Of a stretch of DNA of 5,749 bases, positions 4,677-5,749 are shown in pieces. Source of the stretch: Thermoleophilia bacterium (GTDB lineage Bacteria; Actinomycetota; Thermoleophilia; Gaiellales; SKUG01); assembly GCA_025964455.1 (NCBI GenBank), contig JAOPYU010000219.1, positions 1-5,749 on the forward strand, given 5' to 3'. The translations under genes were made by a program, and so were the position numbers. Numbering within the stretch: position 1 is the stretch's first letter; each line of letters starts with the position of its first letter. The notes under the pieces are model-generated. The model ran no database searches. It was not told the DNA's origin and worked only from the letters and a program-made list of their open reading frames with translations.

Positions 4677-5749
4677 ATGGGCAGGACCATCGGCATCGAC
4701 CTCGGCACCACGAACAGCTGCATGGCTGTGTTCGAGGGTACCGAGCCCACCGTCATCCCGAACGCCGAGGGCGCGCGCACGACGCCGTCCGTCGTCGCCT
4801 TCACCAAGACGGGCGAGCGCCTCGTCGGTGCGGCGGCCAAGCGCCAGGCCGTCACCAACCCCGGCAACACCGTCTTCTCGGCCAAGCGATTCATGGGCCG
4901 CAAGAAGGGCGAGGTCGCCGAGGAGCAGACGATGGTCCCGTACGAGGTGATCGGCGGCAAGAACGGCGATGCCGTCATCAAGGCCGGCGACAACGAGTAC
5001 ACGCCGCAGGAGATCAGCGCCATGATCCTTGCGAAGCTGAAGGCCGACGCCGAGGAGTTCCTGGGCGAGGAGGTCACCGACGCGGTCGTGACCGTGCCGG
5101 CCTACTTCAACGACGCCCAGCGCACCGCCACCAAGGATGCCGGGCGCATCGCCGGCCTCAACGTGCTGCGCATCGTCAACGAGCCCACCGCGGCATCGCT
5201 CGCCTATGGCCTCGAGAAGGGCGACGAGGACCAGACGATCCTCGTCTTTGACCTCGGTGGCGGCACGTTCGACGTCTCCGTGCTCGAGCTCGGCGACGGC
5301 GTGTTCGAGGTGAAGGCCACGAGCGGTGACAACCACCTCGGCGGCGACAACTTCGACAAGGCGCTCGTCGACTGGATGATCTCGGAGTTCAAGAAGGACC
5401 AGGGCACCGACCTCTCCAAGGACCCGGTCGCCCTCCAGCGCCTGTTCGACGCCGCAGAGAAGGCGAAGATCGAGCTCTCCTCCGCGCAGTCAACGCAGAT
5501 CCACCTGCCCTACCTGACCCAGGTCGATGGCGAGCCGCGCCACTTCGACACGGTGCTCTCGCGCGCGAAGCTGAACGAGATCGCGGGCGACCTGCTCGAG
5601 CGACTCGTCAAGCCGACCGAGACCGCGATCAAGGATTCGGGCGTCAAGGCCTCCGACATCGACCACGTCGTGCTCGTCGGCGGCATGACCCGCATGCCGA
5701 TCGTGCAGGACAAGGTCAAGGAGATCACCGGCCAGGAGCCGCACAAGGG
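4677..5749 (+). CDS. dnaK: Chaperone protein DnaK (Hsp70), N-terminal 357 residues; cut by the window edge
   Basis: Cytosolic ATP-dependent chaperone that binds exposed hydrophobic peptides with DnaJ and GrpE. About 55-60% of the usual length is present, covering most of the nucleotide-binding domain. Landmarks in order: phosphate loop [11 protein letters not shown] (5-15), conserved K70 in [17 protein letters not shown] (140-149), [11 protein letters not shown] (168-178), the second phosphate loop [11 protein letters not shown] (191-201, T197 equivalent to the autophosphorylated threonine), [22 protein letters not shown], and the adenosine motif LVGGMTRMP near the end. Residues about 75-98 are an insert that Bacillus and mycobacterial DnaK lack but E. 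coli DnaK has. The reading frame is intact to the edge. It is divergent from the minus-strand genes; a HAIR-like box over its promoter suggests HspR control. grpE, dnaJ and hspR would be expected downstream, outside the window. Confidence 0.98.
   Translation, partial: MGRTIGIDLGTTNSCMAVFEGTEPTVIPNAEGARTTPSVVAFTKTGERLVGAAAKRQAVTNPGNTVFSAKRFMGRKKGEVAEEQTMVPYEVIGGKNGDAVIKAGDNEYTPQEISAMILAKLKADAEEFLGEEVTDAVVTVPAYFNDAQRTATKDAGRIAGLNVLRIVNEPTAASLAYGLEKGDEDQTILVFDLGGGTFDVSVLELGDGVFEVKATSGDNHLGGDNFDKALVDWMISEFKKDQGTDLSKDPVALQRLFDAAEKAKIELSSAQSTQIHLPYLTQVDGEPRHFDTVLSRAKLNEIAGDLLERLVKPTETAIKDSGVKASDIDHVVLVGGMTRMPIVQDKVKEITGQEPHK

Overview
The window looks like chromosomal DNA from a high-GC member of the Actinomycetota. 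The myo-inositol phosphate synthase and the CDP-alcohol phosphatidyltransferase both match the actinobacterial proteins I know in motif order and wording. DnaK, however, keeps an insert of about 22 residues in its nucleotide-binding domain that mycobacterial and Bacillus DnaK lack. A deep-branching class such as Thermoleophilia is therefore more likely than a Mycobacterium or Streptomyces relative. That placement is an inference from remembered sequences, not a search.

Layout. Four genes are on the minus strand, in transcription order from right to left: a ten-segment EamA/DMT transporter (4044-3115), a CDP-alcohol phosphatidyltransferase of the phosphatidylinositol-phosphate synthase type (2988-2251), inositol-3-phosphate synthase ino1 (2297-1053, overlapping the previous gene by 47 bases), and the first part of a phospholipase D/cardiolipin synthase-like protein (853 to the left edge). 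On the plus strand, dnaK starts at 4677 and runs off the right edge. All the evident coding capacity is accounted for by these five genes.

How the genes work together. Ino1 turns glucose 6-phosphate into inositol 3-phosphate (also called L-myo-inositol 1-phosphate), which the overlapping phosphatidyltransferase would join to CDP-diacylglycerol to make phosphatidylinositol phosphate. The two form a tight biosynthetic pair, and the PLD-like enzyme downstream may also act on phospholipids. The transporter has no visible link to this pathway. dnaK is a separate heat-shock unit facing the other way.

The 632-base gap between the transporter and dnaK is the least explained part. It holds two overlapping, oppositely directed promoter-like sites, a strong 16-bp terminator hairpin on the plus strand with no protein gene ahead of it (suggesting an unassigned small RNA of about 235 nt), a 47-nt dyad whose arm recurs a third time, and a promoter/HAIR-like operator for dnaK. 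Most of the window is housekeeping. No mobile element, CRISPR array, tRNA or rRNA was seen.
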